From Rhizobium sp. Leaf262 (lineage in GTDB: Bacteria; Pseudomonadota; Alphaproteobacteria; Rhizobiales; Rhizobiaceae): a DNA stretch of 64,000 nt. The DNA lies in contig NZ_LMMM01000015.1 in the NCBI RefSeq assembly GCF_001422245.1, forward strand, positions 13,389-77,388. Reading direction: 5' to 3'. The notes beneath the pieces are model-generated. The model was not told where the DNA came from, did not search any database, and saw only the letters and a list, made by a program, of their open reading frames with translations. The position numbers and the translations under genes were made by a program. Positions 61,208 to 64,000 of this stretch are shown in pieces (position 1 is the first letter of the stretch; every line of letters starts with the position of its first letter).

Positions 61208-62863
61208 ATGACCCGAATTCTTCCTCTATTGTCCGTTTCCCGACGTAAACTGCTTGTTACGGCTTCGATTGCGGCATCTGCCGCGCTTTTCCTGTCTGCG
61301 AGCGGCCCTTTGACCGCGCAGGCGGCAGACACTCCGCGCGACGGCGGCGACATCACTTTTCTGATCGACAGCCTCGGCGACACCTGGATTCCCAACAACA
61401 GCGCCATATCGAGCTTTCAGGGACATATCTGGGGGCATGTTGCAGACAAGCTGCTTTACGTGGATGCCGAGGGCAAGGTCAGCCCATGGATTGCCGAGAA
61501 ATGGGAGCAAAACGACACGGCGACGGAGTTCACCCTTCATCTGAAAAGCGGCGTAACCTTCTCCGATGGCGAGCCGCTGGATGCAAAGGCGGTAATTGCC
61601 AACCTGGACATCTGGTACGCAGGCCGGAAGAACGAGGGCATCAACCCGATCGGTCTTTTCCCGAAAACCTATGATCGTGCCGAGGCAATCGATGCCACGA
61701 CGGTCAAGGTCTTCTTCAAAAAACCGACCCTTGGTTTCATTCCAACGCTCGGCTACCACGGCTCCATCCTGATCTCTCCCAAGACGATCGCGCAACCTGC
61801 AAGCGTGCAGGCAGACCTCAGCAAGACGGCAGGAAGCGGCCCCTATGTCGTCGAATCCTGGAAAGAGGGCGACCATGTCACCCTCGTCAAACGCAAGGAC
61901 TACAACTGGGGTCCGGCGGCAGTCGGCCATACGGGCCCGGCCTATCTCGACACCATCACCTACAAGCTGGTGACCGAGCCATCATTGCGTGTTGCATCGA
62001 TCCAGTCCGGTCAGGCCGATGTTGCCTATAACGCTTCGCCCCAAGAGCTGAAATCGCTCAAGGAAGAAGGTTTTACGGTAGCAACCCCGCGCTATCTCGG
62101 CTTCGTCAACGGCTGGGCCGTCAACACCAAGCTGCCGCCCTATGACGACGTGAAAGTACGTCAGGCCTTGCAGACGGGCATCAACCGGCAGGAGATCATC
62201 GACACCGTCTACACGCCCGACTGGAAGCTGGCGACGTCCTTCATCCAGAGCAACGTGCCGGGCGCGACAGATCACAGTGATCTGCTGGCTTACAGCCCCG
62301 ACAGGTCGGAAAAGCTTCTTGAAGACGCTGGATGGGTCAAAGGCTCGAATGGCATCCGCGTAAAAGACGGCAAACCCCTGGAGCTGACCATCCATTCCAA
62401 CCCCTATCTCGCGACGTCGAAATCGGTCGACGAGCTGATTGCGCAACAGCTCGGAAAGCTCGGGTGGAAGGTGAATATCCGGACGTACGACGTGGTGACA
62501 TTCGGTGAGAAGGTGAAGTTCGGCGGAGCGGCTATTCCGACCTACGAAGTAACGCGCAGCTTCATCGATGCCGGTACGGTGGCAAGCATTCTGACCAATG
62601 CCAATAATGGCGAGAACTGGTTTGCGCTGGACGAGCGGGACTCAACGATCAACGACCTGCGAGACAAGATTGCCGGTGCTGGCTCCGTCGAGGAGCGCAA
62701 GCCTCTGTTGGACAATCTGCAGAAATACGTGCTGGAGCAAGGCTACTTCATCCCGCGCACGCAGATCGTTCAGCGCATCTATGTGCAGGCTCCAAACCTC
62801 AAGGGCGAAGTCTACAATGGCGTGGCTTATGCCAGCTATTACACGGCCTACCTCGCCGAATAG
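61208..62863 (+). CDS. Dipeptide/oligopeptide-type ABC substrate-binding protein
   Basis: A 551-residue periplasmic binding protein of family 5 (DppA/OppA/NikA). The N-terminus carries a twin-arginine motif, SRRKLLVTASIAASAALFLSA, cleaving near AQA-ADT. The body shows KLLYVDAEGKVSPWIAEKWE, TLHLKSGVTFSDGEPLDAKAV and GSGPYVVESWKEGDHVTLVKR (in parts). The ATG 61208 has AGGA upstream; a longer frame to 61103 is unlikely. It is followed by two permease genes. Family members in this kind of sulfur-linked region may carry peptides, glutathione or sulfonates. Confidence 0.9.
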   Translation: MTRILPLLSVSRRKLLVTASIAASAALFLSASGPLTAQAADTPRDGGDITFLIDSLGDTWIPNNSAISSFQGHIWGHVADKLLYVDAEGKVSPWIAEKWEQNDTATEFTLHLKSGVTFSDGEPLDAKAVIANLDIWYAGRKNEGINPIGLFPKTYDRAEAIDATTVKVFFKKPTLGFIPTLGYHGSILISPKTIAQPASVQADLSKTAGSGPYVVESWKEGDHVTLVKRKDYNWGPAAVGHTGPAYLDTITYKLVTEPSLRVASIQSGQADVAYNASPQELKSLKEEGFTVATPRYLGFVNGWAVNTKLPPYDDVKVRQALQTGINRQEIIDTVYTPDWKLATSFIQSNVPGATDHSDLLAYSPDRSEKLLEDAGWVKGSNGIRVKDGKPLELTIHSNPYLATSKSVDELIAQQLGKLGWKVNIRTYDVVTFGEKVKFGGAAIPTYEVTRSFIDAGTVASILTNANNGENWFALDERDSTINDLRDKIAGAGSVEERKPLLDNLQKYVLEQGYFIPRTQIVQRIYVQAPNLKGEVYNGVAYASYYTAYLAE

Positions 62864-62900
62864 GACTTGAACCCGATAGCAACGTCAAGGAGGTGACGGC

Positions 62901-63911
62901 ATGAGCAATGCCTACCTAACCTACGCCGCAAAGCGGCTCGGCCAGGCGATCGTCGTCATCCTTCTGGCCTATGTCTTCACCTTCGTGGTCGTCAGCATTC
63001 TGCCTGGCGACCCGATAACCAGCGTGCTGCGCAATCCTCAGAACGGCTTTTCGGAACAGGAGATTGCCGAAATCATCGCCGCGCAGGGGCTGGACAAGCC
63101 GATCATCGTGCAGCTGTGGAACTCGCTTTCGGCGTTTCTGACCGGCGATCTCGGAATGTCGATGCGCTCCAGCCGGCCGGTTGCGACGATGATTGCGGAG
63201 GTCTTGCCGTCGACGCTCATTCTGGCGGCATCAGGCCTTGCCGTCGCGCTCTTTCTGGCGTTCGCCGTTGCCTATGGGACGCAGGTCTTGCCTAGAAAAT
63301 ACGGCCAAGGGCTGCTTCGCGCCTTCCCCTCCCTCTTTCTTTCGACACCGAACTTCGTCATCGGCCTGTTCCTCATCCATCTCTTCGGTTTTCAGCTCCG
63401 ACTGTTCCGCGTGATAGAGCCGGACAGCTTCTGGGCGACCTTCTTTGCCGCCATCACCATCGGCATTCCGTTTTCGGCGCAGATCGCCGAAGTGCTCATC
63501 GCCAATCTCGATCACGAGGCAGAGCAGGATTATGCCACGGTTGCTCGCAGCCGGGGCATCGGCCCAAGACGCCTGTTCACGACACATCTTCTGAAACCCG
63601 CATCGCTTCCGGTCGTCACCGTCATCGCCCTTACGGTTGGTGAGCTTCTCGGCAACTCGCTCATCACGGAAACCGTATTTGGGCGTACCGGGATCGGCAG
63701 TCTGGTGCAGCGGTCCGTCAGCACGCAGGACCTGCCGGTTCTCCAGGCTATCGTCTCTCTCGGTGCCGTCGTCTTCGTCGTGGTCAATCTTATCGCCGAT
63801 CTTCTCTACCCACTGCTCGACCCGCGGGTAAAGATCATCGTCGATCGCAAACGCCGTCCGTCCGTTGCCGATGATGCACATCTTTCCTTGGAAACGGGAG
63901 CAAAGCCATGA
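62901..63911 (+). CDS. Dipeptide-type ABC permease (DppB-like)
   Basis: A 336-residue permease, with the N-terminal YAAKRLGQAIVVILLAYVFTFVVVSILPGDP (in parts) and the EAA loop DYATVARSRGIGPRRLFTTHLLKPASLPVV. AAGGAGGTGA precedes the ATG. Its stop overlaps the next start (ATGA). Confidence 0.91.
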   Translation: MSNAYLTYAAKRLGQAIVVILLAYVFTFVVVSILPGDPITSVLRNPQNGFSEQEIAEIIAAQGLDKPIIVQLWNSLSAFLTGDLGMSMRSSRPVATMIAEVLPSTLILAASGLAVALFLAFAVAYGTQVLPRKYGQGLLRAFPSLFLSTPNFVIGLFLIHLFGFQLRLFRVIEPDSFWATFFAAITIGIPFSAQIAEVLIANLDHEAEQDYATVARSRGIGPRRLFTTHLLKPASLPVVTVIALTVGELLGNSLITETVFGRTGIGSLVQRSVSTQDLPVLQAIVSLGAVVFVVVNLIADLLYPLLDPRVKIIVDRKRRPSVADDAHLSLETGAKP

Positions 63912-64000
63912 GCCTCGTCTCAAATCCAGTCTCCCATGACGGCATCTTCGACAAGATCAGACATCTGAACATCACGCCGACGGTCGCGATTGCCTTTGTC
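63908..64000 (+). CDS. Dipeptide-type ABC permease (DppC-like), truncated by window end
   Basis: Only the first 31 codons are inside the window, MSLVSNPVSHDGIFDKIRHL then NITPTVAIAFV. The ATGA overlap with the DppB-like gene and the position in the operon make a DppC-type partner permease the natural reading; the sequence itself is too short to show family motifs. Confidence 0.7.
   Translation, partial: MSLVSNPVSHDGIFDKIRHLNITPTVAIAFV

Noticed and set aside
1..64000. CRISPR arrays, insertion sequences, prophage or integrase genes
   Set aside because: No regularly spaced direct repeats, no transposase or integrase motifs and no target-site duplications were seen anywhere in the window.

Overview
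The window looks like a chromosomal or megaplasmid segment of a Rhizobiaceae bacterium, most likely Agrobacterium or a close Rhizobium relative. The pointers are a tRNA-Arg(CCU) gene split by a small group I intron (a known feature of Agrobacterium and relatives), a rhizobial-type intergenic inverted repeat, GTWATNNNATWAC Zur-type operators, and the very high density of ABC/TRAP uptake systems with LysR, IclR, GntR and TetR regulators. No insertion sequence, phage gene, CRISPR array or rRNA was seen, and no gene is visibly frameshifted.

Layout. 1-1158: intergenic structures and the intron-split tRNA. 1159-11849: an aspartate/glutamate island with a DAACS symporter and aspartate ammonia-lyase (minus strand), two paralogous LysR regulators, two paralogous aspartate/glutamate racemases, a lipoprotein L,D-transpeptidase and a four-gene polar amino acid ABC importer. 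The gene set fits uptake and breakdown of L- and D-acidic amino acids. 11971-17186: a LysR-permease-MmgE/PrpD-M20 peptidase cassette of unknown substrate. 17267-19069: an AztD-ZinT fusion metallochaperone with two Zur-type boxes. 19342-25273: an IclR regulator divergent from an Fe3+/polyamine-type ABC importer that ends in an isocitrate lyase/PEP mutase superfamily enzyme. 25558-27144: a third Zur-type box and a COG0523 zinc GTPase. 27240-38800: a catabolic island (alpha-hydroxy acid oxidase, FAH-family enzyme, AA_synth protein, CocE/NonD hydrolase, NAD(P)-binding protein, GntR regulator, extradiol-type dioxygenase, DctQM-fused TRAP transporter, FMN reductase).

38955-52114: a module that reads as one pathway. 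A branched-chain-type ABC importer, SDR and cupin lie divergent from a cyclase-family hydrolase, a 3-hydroxyacyl-CoA dehydrogenase-like enzyme and a beta-keto acid cleavage enzyme (BKACE). An IclR gene sits between the two arms, and each arm has a matching 19-bp operator. BKACE releases acetoacetate; the adjacent CoA-transferase (two subunits) and thiolase could return that acetoacetate to acetyl-CoA.

52230-54446 is a NIT-type chemoreceptor. 54841-64000 looks like an organosulfur/redox region: an SsuD-like monooxygenase, a ketopantoate-reductase-like protein, a TetR regulator, a DsbA/HCCA-isomerase-like protein, a BisC-type molybdoenzyme and the start of a dipeptide-type ABC operon. A shared promoter-proximal motif lies before two of these transcription units, and a 17-codon leader ORF with an alternative-stem structure precedes the ABC operon. 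Gene order is tight and operon-like, with many ATGA/GTGA overlaps and rho-independent-like hairpins between convergent units.
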